From: Bradyrhizobium guangdongense
Lineage (GTDB): Bacteria > Pseudomonadota > Alphaproteobacteria > Rhizobiales > Xanthobacteraceae
Direction: 5' to 3'
Assembly (NCBI RefSeq): GCF_004114975.1
Contig: NZ_CP030051.1
Location: forward strand, 3,410,001 to 3,474,000
Length of the DNA: 64,000 bases
The translations under genes and the position numbers were made by a program. Positions 18,717-28,566 of the stretch are shown in pieces; the first letter of the stretch is position 1, and every line of letters begins with the position of its first letter. The notes under the pieces were generated by a model. It saw nothing but the letters and a program-made list of their open reading frames with translations. It ran no database searches and was not told where the DNA came from.

Positions 18717-18903
18717 TGAAGATGGAATAGAGTTTTCCACGCAACGAGAGGCCGAGATAGAGGCGGCTCACACGTTGGCGGGATTGGCACGCGATTTGGC
18801 GGGGCAGGAAGACCGCCCGGATGTTGCAGTCGAGGTCCGAACAGAGGCGGGCCGCCTATTTCAGGCGGCACTGATCTTCGAAGCCAATAAATGCAAGCAA
18901 TAG
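18664..18903 (+). CDS. DUF6894-like small protein
   Basis: A 79-residue protein starting MINRYFFDIRDDRELYPDED, with the typical EFSTQREAEIEAAHTLAGLA helix and an IEV-like VAVEVRTEAGRLFQAAL end. This matches the DUF6894 pattern (RYFFDxxDG...DxxGxE). Function unknown. The ATG at 18664 is the family-typical start. Confidence 0.75.
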   Translation: MINRYFFDIRDDRELYPDEDGIEFSTQREAEIEAAHTLAGLARDLAGQEDRPDVAVEVRTEAGRLFQAALIFEANKCKQ

Positions 18904-18991
18904 ACCGCTGCTTATCGCGCGTTTGGAGTCTGTGGGGGCTCTGTTCCGCGCTTGGTTGGCAGTTGCATTGCCGAACTCGCAGCTGGGGCGA

Positions 18992-19801
18992 TCAACAGAC
19001 GAGTTCGTCGGTCCAAACCTTGAAGTCCAGTAGGGTATTGGGGCCGAATGTCTGGGTGATTGGAACGTCCGCGGCATCGCGGCCCTGCGCGATTAGCACG
19101 CGACCGATCCGCGGAATGTTGTTACGGGGATCGAATGTGTACCAGCGCCCGCCGATATAGGCTTCGAACCAGCCGGCAAAATCCCCGGCGGCATATGGAG
19201 GTGCCATGCCAATGTCACTGAGGTATCCCGTGCAATAGCGCGCGGGAATGTTCATGCAGCGACAGAACGCAATAGCCAGATGTGCATAATCCCGGCAGAC
19301 GCCTTTGCCTTCGTTAAACACTTCCCAGGCAGTCTTGGTGGGGCGGGCGTGTTCGTAGCCGAAAGCGATGTGGTTATGGACGAAGTCGCAGATGCCCTTG
19401 ACCCGTGCCCAACCAGGCGCGGTCTTCTCGAACAACTTCCACGCCATGTCGGTAAGTCGGTCGGTCTCGACATACCGGCTCCCGAGCAAATACACGATGG
19501 TGTCCGGAGGAAGATCTTCCACCGCATGTTGCTGCGCTGATGGTACGATTAGGTCGGCCTGACCGCTATCTCGTACGATGCCGTCCGCTGTGAGGCGCAT
19601 GCGGCCGGCGGGCGCAACGAGACGGCTACACCAATTTCCGAAACCGTCTCGATAGGGCGTAATCGGCACTGACGGCTCGCTGACAAGATGATCGGGCACG
19701 ACGATGTCGGATGCCCGCGTGAAGTGCGTGCCGACAACTGCAATCAGAGGTGTTGGTTGCGGAAAGTCGTAGATCATCTCGAAGCCAACGCGGATTTTCA
19801 T
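18992..19801 (-). CDS. Transglutaminase-like cysteine protease-fold protein
   Basis: A 269-residue protein with the transglutaminase core: the nucleophile region FNEGKGVCRDYAHLAI (Cys169) and, about 50 residues later, AGWFEAYIGGRWYTFDPRNN. The position that carries the catalytic His in classical members (HAW) is Ala here, as I recall for many rhizobial homologues. The activity is therefore uncertain and could be a protease or a non-catalytic role. The ATG at 19801 is chosen over an in-frame upstream start at 19816. Divergent from the small-gene/metallopeptidase pair. Confidence 0.82.
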   Translation of the reverse strand: MKIRVGFEMIYDFPQPTPLIAVVGTHFTRASDIVVPDHLVSEPSVPITPYRDGFGNWCSRLVAPAGRMRLTADGIVRDSGQADLIVPSAQQHAVEDLPPDTIVYLLGSRYVETDRLTDMAWKLFEKTAPGWARVKGICDFVHNHIAFGYEHARPTKTAWEVFNEGKGVCRDYAHLAIAFCRCMNIPARYCTGYLSDIGMAPPYAAGDFAGWFEAYIGGRWYTFDPRNNIPRIGRVLIAQGRDAADVPITQTFGPNTLLDFKVWTDELVC

Positions 19802-19991
19802 GGGATCTGGCTCCAATGAGACGATTGAGAACGTCGCAAGACTGTCTGCGCATCATCACCGACGAATGCTGCGAGCGCTCAGGCGCGAATAGTATGACAT
19901 CGCAGCTGCGGCCACCAGCAGCATGCTCGATTGCGACGGATCAACCGTCCAACACCTGACCGGAACCCATTCCAGACTGAGGGCTTTGCAA

Positions 19992-20192
19992 ATGATGAAA
20001 ATGCGATCCAGAGTCAAACCCATGTCCGTTCAGCCGGTGCAAGACTGGCTGGCCCAGCCCATATCCGACAAGGCGTCCTATCAGGGCGCGCGTCGCACTG
20101 TGAGTGCAGCCGACGCTGACATTCTGAGGAAGCGCGCATTAAAGAAGCAGCGCGCATTGATCGGCACCCTCAATGAACGTGTGCGACCATGA
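19992..20192 (+). CDS. Small hypothetical protein coupled to a metallopeptidase gene
   Basis: A 66-residue basic frame (MMKMRSRVKPMSVQPVQDWL...). It ends CGA CCA TGA, and the TGA overlaps the ATG of the next gene. That 4-nt overlap, plus the absence of a separate ribosome-binding site for the next gene, suggests translational coupling and supports this frame. No family recognised. Confidence 0.45.
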   Translation: MMKMRSRVKPMSVQPVQDWLAQPISDKASYQGARRTVSAADADILRKRALKKQRALIGTLNERVRP

Positions 20193-21184
20193 GAGAGTTC
20201 AAGTGTCCTCATTGTGGGCAGCTATCGGCCTTCGAGGCTTCCGAATGCAATGGCTGTACGCAGCCGCTGATGTTCGATCCTGAGAATATGGCAATGGTTG
20301 GCGTGAAAAGTGCCCTTGAATGCGTGAACCGGAATATCATCGGTTGCAACTGGTGCGCTGTTGCGACAACTCCCTATTGCCTGTCCTGCTCCCTGACCCA
20401 GGTCATTCCCAGCACGCAGAATACGCAAAATGTCTCGCTTTGGACGCGCGTGGAGGACGCCAAGCGCAGACTGATCTACGACCTGCGACGGCTCCGCCTG
20501 CCCATCGCGTCCGCTGGTGGATTTCAGCTGGCATTCGAGATTCTGTCCGACGAGCACGGGCCGGTCCTGACCGGGCACGAGTCCGGCCTGATAACGGTCA
20601 ACCTTGCGGAGGCGGACGATGTGCAACGCGAGATCAGGCGTGTTTCCTTTCGCGAACCCTATCGCACCCTTCTTGGTCATTTTCGACACGAAATTGGGCA
20701 CTTCTACTGGAATGCGCTGGTACACGAAGGAGGCTTCCTATCGCCCTTTCGGCTGGTGTTCGGCGACGAGACCGAGAATTACCAGGCTGCGCTTGCTGCC
20801 TATTACGCCCGTCAAGATTGGTCGGACGATCCGACAAGTCACATCAGCATGTATGCGACATCTCACCCCTGGGAAGACTGGGCCGAAACCTTCGCCCACT
20901 TCTTACATATCGTTTCGACCCTGGATTCGCTGGCAGGACTTCCGCTGTCTTTGGACGCGCGCGCTCAGCACACGCTAAACGACCCTTATCTCGAAAGCGA
21001 TTTTGGCGCACTTTTGGAGCTGTGGGCCCCGCTCGCACTTACGATCAACCGCCTCAACCGCTCGCTAGGGCTTGCCGACGCGTACCCATTCGACATTTCG
21101 CCCGCAGTTAAAGGCAAACTACACCTGGTCCATATGGCGATTTCGGCTTTTAGAAATCGGCATGAATCAAGGGCAGCGCGGTAG
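20189..21184 (+). CDS. Putative zinc-binding metallopeptidase (Peptidase_Mx-like)
   Basis: A 331-residue protein. Two N-terminal CxxC pairs (FKCPHCGQ, ECNGC) form a zinc-ribbon-like head, followed by CNWC and CLSC. The catalytic HExxH lies at residues 167-171 in FRHEIGHFYWNAL, with downstream acidic residues (DETENYQ, WEDWAETFAHFLH) as the likely third ligand region. This matches the 'putative zinc-binding metallopeptidase' family found near transglutaminase-like genes. No signal peptide, so likely cytoplasmic. Substrate unknown. Confidence 0.85.
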   Translation: MREFKCPHCGQLSAFEASECNGCTQPLMFDPENMAMVGVKSALECVNRNIIGCNWCAVATTPYCLSCSLTQVIPSTQNTQNVSLWTRVEDAKRRLIYDLRRLRLPIASAGGFQLAFEILSDEHGPVLTGHESGLITVNLAEADDVQREIRRVSFREPYRTLLGHFRHEIGHFYWNALVHEGGFLSPFRLVFGDETENYQAALAAYYARQDWSDDPTSHISMYATSHPWEDWAETFAHFLHIVSTLDSLAGLPLSLDARAQHTLNDPYLESDFGALLELWAPLALTINRLNRSLGLADAYPFDISPAVKGKLHLVHMAISAFRNRHESRAAR

Positions 21185-21610
21185 ATTGTCGATGGTCGGG
21201 AGCTCTATTCGTTCTGCCCACGCTTCCGGCGCTCGAGCAATCTCGCTGGCACGGAGGCATGGTCATTGTGGCTCAACATGCCGGCTACGAAACAATACTC
21301 AGCCTATTGATTTTAAAGTGGATGCTTCCTTGGTAATGGCCGAGATGGCGGTGCCAGACTTGCGAACGACGCTTGTCGCAAGCGGTGTGTCAGCTGGTCG
21401 AAAGCGGTCTTAATGTGAAGGAATCCTCCTAAGTAGAACAAATGCACCCGCAGTCGGTGAGAAGCTGGCACACCAGATTCCGAAGCCGAATTGGCGACGA
21501 TTTGCCGAGCGCGCAGGCAGGCGTATCATTAGTGCCATGCCCGAGCTGATCGGTCTTGCATCTGTACCGCGTCTCTGATCCCGTAATTACGGAGTGCCCT
21601 GATTGGTGGA
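21185..21610. other. Intergenic region
   Basis: About 425 nt; a weak plus-strand frame overlaps the 3' end of the metallopeptidase and has no recognisable content. Nothing else supportable. Confidence 0.4.
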
Positions 21611-22226
21611 ATGCCCGGAGAACTAGAAACGCCCGCGAGTGGGGACATGCAGCGCTACATCGAAGAACAGAACATCGCTCACTTCCAGCGGCTCCTCTTG
21701 GAGGAGACCGATCAACGATCCCGACGTTTCATTCAAGAGCAGTTGTTGGCCTCGAGGCGAAGACTCGCGACCCTCATGGCGGTTGCGACAGGACTGAAGA
21801 CGAATCCACAGATCATCCGGGAGCGGACATTTCCGCACCCCGAGACGAAGCTCATGAGCAAGTTCCGGCATGAGTTCGAGATGGCAACGACGCCGCAGTT
21901 GCTGATCGACCCCGGCGGGGGCTTGCACATCGTAGACGCCAATCAGACTTATGCAGCGGCGACGATGATCGAGCCCCGGCAGAGTGGCCGGCGAAAGGAT
22001 GTTTGACGTCTTCCCTGATAATCCAGGCGATCCTTTTGCCGATGGTGTCGCAAGCCTATGCGATTCCCTTCGCATTGTTGCCGAGACCCGTCAGCCGCAC
22101 GGGATGGCCATTCAACGATATGATGTGAGAGACCCAACCGGGAAATTCGCCGAGCGATACTGGCAGCCGCTCAATAGGCCAGTCCTGACGAAGTTGACGA
22201 TCTCGCTTTCATCCTTCACCAGCTGA
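21611..22226 (+). pseudogene. PAS-domain protein (kinase-like), frameshifted and truncated
   Basis: The first frame (21611-22006) encodes a helical linker (MQRYIEEQNIAHFQRLLLEE) and the start of a PAS domain: EFEMATTPQLLIDPGGGLHI and VDANQTYAAATMIEP. The same PAS domain then continues in a different frame (21984-22226): VAGERMFDVFPDNPGDPFAD, later RYDVRDPTGKFAERYWQPLN. The break is at about 21980-21990 (cggcagagtggcc) and looks like a short indel. After the PAS domain the homology stops, so any output domain is lost. Confidence 0.75.
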
Positions 22227-22317
22227 TCGACGTAACGGCGCAATTTGCCCGCCGGCCTCGGCAGTCTGCCTAGGCTCTTTTGTACTTGCGGCGGGACCGG
22301 CCAGCTTGATCTGAAAG

Positions 22318-22500
22318 TCACTCCGGCCGGTAGCCACCGTCTTTCACCTGCCGCGCGATTACAGCGTTCGCTTCTCGGATAGCGCGGCCTTCGTCTCCGG
22401 TTCGCTCCAGACAATCGTTGGCGATCTTTGCCCAAAGCTCCTCAATTTCCACGTTGTCGCCTTGTGCGTGTGCCTTTCGGGACCATTCGCTGACCTTCAT
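22318..22500 (-). CDS. Small hypothetical protein
   Basis: A 60-residue helical protein ([20 protein letters not shown] then [20 protein letters not shown]). A GGAAG box lies 8 nt upstream of the ATG. A 36-residue frame ends 4 nt upstream, suggesting a two-gene transcript. Resembles short rhizobial proteins of unknown function. Confidence 0.55.
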   Translation of the reverse strand: MKVSEWSRKAHAQGDNVEIEELWAKIANDCLERTGDEGRAIREANAVIARQVKDGGYRPE

Positions 22501-22504
22501 TTGA

Positions 22505-22615
22505 TCAAACTTCCTTACCCATCTCGCGAGCCGCTTCCGGTGTAACCGCCTCGAGATGGTCCCGAGCAGCTCGCGCTAAATCCCAAGCCCGGTCGAGCGC
22601 CACCTCGCGCTTCAT
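22505..22615 (-). CDS. Very small helical protein (36 residues)
   Basis: The frame encodes [20 protein letters not shown] followed by [16 protein letters not shown] and stops 4 nt before the next start. Codon use and the smooth amphipathic helix look coding, but there is no independent support. Confidence 0.4.
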   Translation of the reverse strand: MKREVALDRAWDLARAARDHLEAVTPEAAREMGKEV

Positions 22616-22932
22616 CGACCAAGTTTACAATACGCCACGGCTCCACTCCGCACTCGGATATCGGAGCCCCGCAGAGTTTGAGGATGATCACGCCCGCCAA
22701 GGGGTCCTATCCGCGGCTTGATCCTGTCCGGCTAGAGGGGTGCACTCCAGTCGGGGGTTAAAAGCGGCGCCGATCCGATCCACACCTCGGTTCGCACAGC
22801 TACGCAGTCCTACTTTTTGGTGAGAAGGAATCTATCGGCAAGCGCACCATCGAGGTGCCGGAAGAACTCAAACAAGTCGTGCTGCACGACTCGCGCGCCC
22901 AATCGGCGGCTGCTTTTTGAAGGCTCGCAAGA
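22616..22932. other. Intergenic region
   Basis: About 315 nt without a supportable gene. A short open stretch near 22830-22920 (reading ...GKRTIEVPEELKQVVL...) may be a gene remnant but lacks a start and partners. Confidence 0.3.
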
Positions 22933-24581
22933 TTAAGGGTTGCGTTTGATGGGCCCGGCCTTTGAAACTGAGGAAGTAGTCTGTACCTTGGTAGCCTTAA
23001 GCGCTCTCAGGTGGGCCTCGATAGTGCGGTTGAACTGCACAGCTTGACCTGCATCGAAGCCTCCACGTTCGCCAGCCTCAGCGAGCGTCTGGTAAACGGC
23101 CAGCTGACCCGGTCCGCGTTCAGAGCTTCCCTCGCACGCGCCGATGGCAATTGAAAAACCACGTCGCCAAGGATCAGTGATGCCGTAAGTCATTGCGCGC
23201 TTCGTCCACACGCCGTTGAGGGAGTCATAAAAATCAATAACGATGGTGAACTTACTTTGCTTGAGAATGTCCGAAACAAGCTCATTTTCGTATTTGATAC
23301 CTGAGGCGATCAACTTGAGGCCGTCTGTTTCAAGGATATCGTTCTCAGCAGTATTTGTCTCGGGTACGGAGCCAAACGTTCCGACAAGCTGCTCCGCGCC
23401 TTTGAGCGCGCCGCCACCCGTCAATCCCAATTGAATCCAGGCCCGTGCATCGCCGGGGAGGCGGTCGAACGCCATCTGGTAGCCAAATTCCGCGGCATAT
23501 TGATTGTAGATTGAGTTCACCTCGGCATGGGCGGCGCTGAGCGCCTCGGCGCCTTGGTCCTTTGATCGTTCGAGAATATCCCGCGCCTTATCCTTCACGC
23601 CGTCGGCGACAACCTGCTCGGCTTGGCTGAGGATCATCTGACGGACGTCCTCCCCGGTGATGAAACGGCGCGCGTAATCCATTCCCTGCTGGGCTTCGGG
23701 CGGAAGCACCTGATGAATCGCTTGGTAGGCGACATTCGTCACATTCTCTCCGGTCGCCAGGCCATAAAGAACCTGGTCGGCGACCTTCAGCGTAGCTGTC
23801 ACCGAACTGTCGAGATTGAGGCTATCAATGAACACGTCGCCGACCCGTTCGCCCCGTGCAATGGCGACGCCCGCCTTGTAGACCATGCCTGATTCCGGCT
23901 GCCCGGGAAGCGCGCCGCCGATCCCGTCAATCAGCGACTGGTTGACCGACTCGCCTTCGGCAAGCGACACGCTCGTGTTGATCGCAAAACTGAGCGCGGT
24001 TCCGTAGATCGGGATGTAGGAGGCGATCATGGCCAGTCCGCGTGCGGCGACCGGCAGCGCGTCGAGGATATCGGACCAGGCGGCTTCCAGCCACGTCTCG
24101 CACCTCTGGCACCAGAGAAACTCGGGATTGCCCTGATCATTCCAGCGAATCTTCCGCTCGCCGGGAATGCGAACCCAGCGGGAGGGTTGGGCATGTTGGG
24201 CGCGGGGCGGGGCGAGGGAATCCAGTAGACTCCCTGCCAGCGCATCCACTCGTCGGCACTTACAAACTCGGGCCTGTAGCCACTTTTCGGACTCTCGACC
24301 CAAGCATAACCTTTGTTTTGGGCGGCATGGTCCGACTCCCCTGTTGCGTCTTCCACCAGGATACCGGCCATCACTCGAAAAGCGAGCGGGTTTCCGTCAC
24401 CGGGTTCGTCGCCATCGTGGAGCAGATGGGTTTGCCAAACCGGCGCGCGATTGCGGCAACACTGTTGCTCCCGATGCACGCCTGGCCTTCCCATGAACCG
24501 CGTGTCAAAGGCGCCCGGGTCATCATTCTCGATGATATACGTGTTGCGCGGATCCTCGAACAGCCGTCTGGGAGTGCTCAT
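22933..24581 (-). pseudogene. Repeat-containing hypothetical protein, frameshifted near 24183
   Basis: From 24581 one frame reads MSTPRRLFEDPRNTYIIEND and, further on, KNKGYAWVESPKSGY-like sequence to WQGVYWIPSPRPAPNMPNPP. The coherent continuation (RWVRIPGERKIRWND, then a CQRC pair, then a long C-terminal part) lies in a second frame running to 22933. A one-base change near 24183 would join them. The second frame has a hydrophobic stretch (LAMIASYIPIYGTALSFAIN) followed by about four tandem repeats of about 34 residues, each carrying GE-x-V (GESV, GERV, GENV, GEDV). The C-terminal about 200 residues are unrecognised. Function unknown; it could be a genuine frameshift or a sequencing error. 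Confidence 0.65.
23598..24006 (-). repeat. About 34-residue protein tandem repeats
   Basis: In the frame ending at 22933, glycine-glutamate pairs recur at residues 117, 151, 185 and 217 of the 456-codon frame, spacing 34, 34 and 32. Each unit reads roughly LP-x(4-8)-G-x2-(Y/A)-x5-(A/T)-x-GExV-x3-hI-x2-h. The units are degenerate at DNA level. They suggest a stack of helical hairpins. Confidence 0.6.
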
Positions 24582-25263
24582 CGCAGGACCCTTCCTTGTG
24601 AATTAAAAAGGTTCGATTGGCGGCCGCGACATCGCTCTACGGAGGCCTGCTTCTCTCGCTTGAATCTTAGCAGTAACAACAACGCGCCTTCGCGCGCATC
24701 GAGTCGGAAGGACAGCAACAATACTGGTCGCCAATCCAAAATTTGGATAACTTGCCGCGCCCTCTGCCGCATCCTAGCAGGAGAAGCGTGCGCTGATGCT
24801 TTCGTTCGCGCGGCAGTTCGGCTCTGCGTCAAAAGCTGCTGGCGTGAATGGGCCGGTCCATGTGCGGCTTCGAACCATCCTCATGCTGGACACTCCATAG
24901 CTATTTGATCTTACTCGCCCAGGTGGGACTCTCGCCTGTGGATCGGCTCCGAGCTTTGACCCCTATCGGCGCCAAACCGTGACCCCAGCCCACGGCTGAT
25001 TTCCATCACAGTGTCAGGGACATCGAGCGGCACGGGTGGGGTCAACCTTGGAAGCCGATTGGGGGTCAAATAGCGTGCCTATTCACACCTGTCATGCTTA
25101 TTGGGCCGTCGATCTCGGTCGATTCGCGGGCCCTTTGAGATATTGCGATCACGTGGGGATTGGCGATTGGAACCAAGGCCAATCCTCGTCGTTGGCTAAG
25201 GTTTTGATCTCCGCGGCTCGATCAAGGTATTGGGAGCGGAAGAGCGGCTGCCAGGGGTAAGGG
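24582..25263. other. Intergenic region containing a MITE-like element
   Basis: About 680 nt. Apart from the 151-bp element at 24937-25087 nothing is recognised; open frames crossing it are accidental. The right end presumably holds the promoter of the hybrid kinase gene. Confidence 0.5.
24937..25087. mobile_element. 151-bp MITE-like element, copy 1
   Basis: The element begins TGTGGATCGGCTCC and ends GTGCCTATTCACA. Its two ends are imperfect inverted repeats (TGTGgATcGGC.../TGTGaATaGGC... on the other strand), each followed by TTTGACCCC, with a second inner inverted pair (gtgaccccag / ggggtcaac). Multiple terminal boxes of this kind recall IS21-family ends. It differs from copy 2 (42226-42376) at only 3 of 151 positions. 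No clear target duplication flanks this copy (tcgcc / cctgt). It carries no gene. Confidence 0.8.
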
Positions 25264-28200
25264 ATGTCGAGTGGAGTTGAGCGACCGATCTCTGCCATAA
25301 AAGCAAAACCCTATCGCTCCGAGACGAACGAGCCCGGACCGGCGGTGCTATCGGCAATCCTGGCCGGCTCACCCGACCCGATCTGGTGTTGGCGCATCGA
25401 CGGCATCATCACCCAATGGAATCCCGCGGCAGAACGCCTGTTGGGGTTCGAGGCATCGGAAATCGTCGGGCATTCCCTGCTGGATCTGGTCACACAAGCG
25501 GACCGCTCAGTCGCCGAGAACATTATTGATCGCGTGAGCGCCGGCGAATCCGTTGGCCCTTTCGAAACCGTCAGAGTGGGCAAGAAGGGCAGAGCCCTCT
25601 CCCTGGAGATTACAGCCGTCCCGCTGCGCGACCAGAACGGATTGATCGTGGGCGGAGCATCGTTTTGCCGGGACACCAGCGAGCGCAAGAGTGCTGCTGA
25701 ATTTCTTTCGCGGACCGTTCGCGAGCTCGGAACTCTCTTTCACCTGACAGAGCGCCTGCAGGCTGCCAGAACCGCGCAAGAGGTCTATGAGGCGGCGCTC
25801 GAAGCGATCACGGAAGCGCTCGCGTGCGAGCGCGCATCGATCCTGCTGTTCGACCCGGCTTCCGTGATGCGCTTCGTCGCTTGGAGGGGCATCAGCGAGC
25901 AATACCGCAAAACAGTAGAGGGCCACTCGCCGTGGACACCCGAAACGACCGACGCGGTCCCGATCTTCGTTGCCGACATCAGGGATTCTAACGAACCTGA
26001 TGCCCTGAAGAAGGTAATCGAGGGCGAAGGGATTCGGGGCCTCGCCTTCATTCCGCTGCTCCGCGATGGACACGTCATCGGCAAGTTCATGACCTACTAT
26101 AGGTCTCCGCATCAATTCAGCGAGGGAGAAACCCGTCTAGCCAGCACCATTGCACGCCAGTTGAGCCTGTCGCTGGACAGAATAATGACGGAAGAGCAAT
26201 TGAGGGAATCCGAACTGCGATTCCGTCTTATGTCGGAGCATGCTCCTGTCATGATCTGGATAAGCGACTCCGCAGGCAAATGCCTTCACCTCAACCGGCT
26301 ACTCCGCGACTTCTGGGGGGTAGAGGAGGCAGGCATTGCCGACTTCGACTGGTCGTCAACCATACACCCCGACGACGCCGCAGCCGTCCGCGTACAGGTC
26401 GGGACCGCAATTGCGCAACGGGTTCCTATCGAGCTGAAAGGGCGATACCGCAGCGCATCAGGAACATACCGGGTGTTAGAAACCGTCGCGCATCCTCGCA
26501 TCGGCGCTTCCGGTGAATTTCTTGGGATGATTGGCGTCAACGTCGATGTCACCGAGAGAGAGGAAGCTGAGGCAGAACGTCGCCGCACCCAAGAGGAGTT
26601 GCAGGTAACGAATGTTGCGCTGCGAGAGAACGAAGAGCGGTTGCGGCTCGCGACGGCCAACGCGGACGTCGGCTTCTGGGATGTGGATGAAGTCAATCAA
26701 GTCCTGCACTGGCCGCCCTTGGTTAAGGCAATGTTCGGTATCGCGCCGGACACGCCCGTGTCGATGCTGGACTTCTACTCGGGCCTTCACCCCGAAGACC
26801 GGGACGCCGTTAGCGCGGCTTACGCGGCTGCAGCGGATCCCGATATGCGCGCTCTCTATGACGTCGAGTATCGAACCATTGGCAAGGAAGACGGTCGCAT
26901 CCGCTGGGTCGCGGCAAAGGGACGGGGCGTGTTCGATGCTGAGGGGCGCTGTTTGCGGGTGACCGGTACCGCCATCGACATTACTGCCCGCAAGGCCGAT
27001 GAGGCAAAGCTCAAAGAGCTTAACGAGACTTTGGAGCGCCGCATCTCGGAGGTTCTGGCTGAAAGAAAGGTTTTGGCCGACATCGTCGAAGGGACGGATG
27101 CATTTGTCCAAGTCGTGGACCTCGAATTCCGCTGGCTCGCCATCAACAAAGCCGCGGCTAACGAATTCGAGAAGATATTCGGGGTTCGTCCGCAGGCCGG
27201 GGCATGCATGCTCGATCTGTTGACACATCTGCCTGCCGAGCGCGAAGCCTTACGCGCGGTGTGGGCCCGCGCGCTATCCGGAGAGGAATTTACGGAGATC
27301 GCAGCCCTCGGTGAGCGCGAACGTCGTCACTACGAAATGAAGTACAATACCCTCCGAAATAGCAAAGGAGAGCAGATCGGCGCCTATCAATTCGTCTACG
27401 ATGTATCGGAACGTATCCGCGAGCATGAGCGGCTGGCAAGGGCGAAGGAGCAGCTACGTCAGGGCCAGAAAATGGAGGCGATGGGCCAGTTGACCGGCGG
27501 CGTCGCCCACGACTTCAACAACCTGCTGACGCCAATCGTCGGCGCCCTCGATGCCTTGCAACGCAGAGGCGTAGGCGGGGAACGCGAGCAGCGATTGATC
27601 GCCGGGGCGATGCAGTCCGCAGATAGGGCCAAGACGCTTGTGCAGCGGTTGCTCGCATTCGCACGGCGGCAACCGCTCCAGGCCAGAGCGACCCAAGTAG
27701 GCGACTTGATCCACGGAATGGGCGAGCTGATCGCCAGTACGTCCGGTCCGCAAGTCAAGGTCTCTGTCGAGATCGAACAGGACCTGCCGGCGGCAAAGGT
27801 CGATGAAAACCAACTGGAGATGGCTCTCCTCAATCTGGCGGTGAATGCGCGTGACGCGATGCCCGACGGCGGTACGCTGCGCATTACCGCCGACGCCCAA
27901 CACATTGACGCGAAGCATGGGACAGACCTGAAACCTGGACGTTATGTCAGGATATCCGTTGCGGACAGCGGCATCGGCATGGACGAGTCTGTGAAGGCCC
28001 GAGCAATCGAGCCATTCTTCTCAACCAAGGGCATCGGAAAGGGCACGGGCCTCGGTCTGTCGATGGCTCACGGCCTCGCGTCGCAACTAGGCGGGGCACT
28101 GACAATTCAAAGCCGCCCAGGGCTGGGTACAAATATAGAAATTTGGCTTCCATCGACCGATGAGCCTGTGGCGCCGGAGAACCAGCAAACGGCCTCAGTG

Positions 28201-28566
28201 CCCCCCGTTGGCGCCCTAGGGACAGCGCTTCTCGTTGATGACGAGCCCCTTGTGCGTGCCGCAGCCGCGGACATGCTCATGGACCTCGGTTACGCCGTTC
28301 TCGAGGCTGGTTCGGCCGAAGAGGCAATTCGGTTGATCGGTGGGGGCGTCAAACCCCAGCTGCTTATCACCGATCACCTGATGACAGGAATGAACGGTAC
28401 AGATCTGGCCCGTCTCGTTCGTTCCGAACTGCCCGGAACGCTCGTGCTAGTGGTGTCGGGCTACGCGGAAAGCGAGGGCGTCGCGCCCGATCTTCCGCGG
28501 CTGGTCAAGCCATTCGGCATTAACGATCTCGCTGCGAAACTTGCCAGCTTGTCGAGTGGTCGATAG
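25264..28566 (+). CDS. Hybrid sensor histidine kinase with PAS/GAF array and C-terminal receiver
   Basis: A 1100-residue cytoplasmic kinase. Approximate order: PAS (20-140, GSPDPIWCWRIDG), GAF (150-305), PAS (315-440), PAS (460-580), PAS-like (590-720, DAFVQVVDLEFRW), HisKA with phosphoacceptor His749 in GGVAHDFNNLL, HATPase with GTGLGLSMAHG, and a receiver whose phosphoacceptor is Asp1037 in LLITDHLMTGMNG. No transmembrane segment is visible. Such blue-light/redox-type PAS hybrids usually pass phosphate to a separate regulator. No cognate HTH regulator is adjacent; the next genes are EAL and BLUF proteins. Confidence 0.92.
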   Translation: MSSGVERPISAIKAKPYRSETNEPGPAVLSAILAGSPDPIWCWRIDGIITQWNPAAERLLGFEASEIVGHSLLDLVTQADRSVAENIIDRVSAGESVGPFETVRVGKKGRALSLEITAVPLRDQNGLIVGGASFCRDTSERKSAAEFLSRTVRELGTLFHLTERLQAARTAQEVYEAALEAITEALACERASILLFDPASVMRFVAWRGISEQYRKTVEGHSPWTPETTDAVPIFVADIRDSNEPDALKKVIEGEGIRGLAFIPLLRDGHVIGKFMTYYRSPHQFSEGETRLASTIARQLSLSLDRIMTEEQLRESELRFRLMSEHAPVMIWISDSAGKCLHLNRLLRDFWGVEEAGIADFDWSSTIHPDDAAAVRVQVGTAIAQRVPIELKGRYRSASGTYRVLETVAHPRIGASGEFLGMIGVNVDVTEREEAEAERRRTQEELQVTNVALRENEERLRLATANADVGFWDVDEVNQVLHWPPLVKAMFGIAPDTPVSMLDFYSGLHPEDRDAVSAAYAAAADPDMRALYDVEYRTIGKEDGRIRWVAAKGRGVFDAEGRCLRVTGTAIDITARKADEAKLKELNETLERRISEVLAERKVLADIVEGTDAFVQVVDLEFRWLAINKAAANEFEKIFGVRPQAGACMLDLLTHLPAEREALRAVWARALSGEEFTEIAALGERERRHYEMKYNTLRNSKGEQIGAYQFVYDVSERIREHERLARAKEQLRQGQKMEAMGQLTGGVAHDFNNLLTPIVGALDALQRRGVGGEREQRLIAGAMQSADRAKTLVQRLLAFARRQPLQARATQVGDLIHGMGELIASTSGPQVKVSVEIEQDLPAAKVDENQLEMALLNLAVNARDAMPDGGTLRITADAQHIDAKHGTDLKPGRYVRISVADSGIGMDESVKARAIEPFFSTKGIGKGTGLGLSMAHGLASQLGGALTIQSRPGLGTNIEIWLPSTDEPVAPENQQTASVPPVGALGTALLVDDEPLVRAAAADMLMDLGYAVLEAGSAEEAIRLIGGGVKPQLLITDHLMTGMNGTDLARLVRSELPGTLVLVVSGYAESEGVAPDLPRLVKPFGINDLAAKLASLSSGR

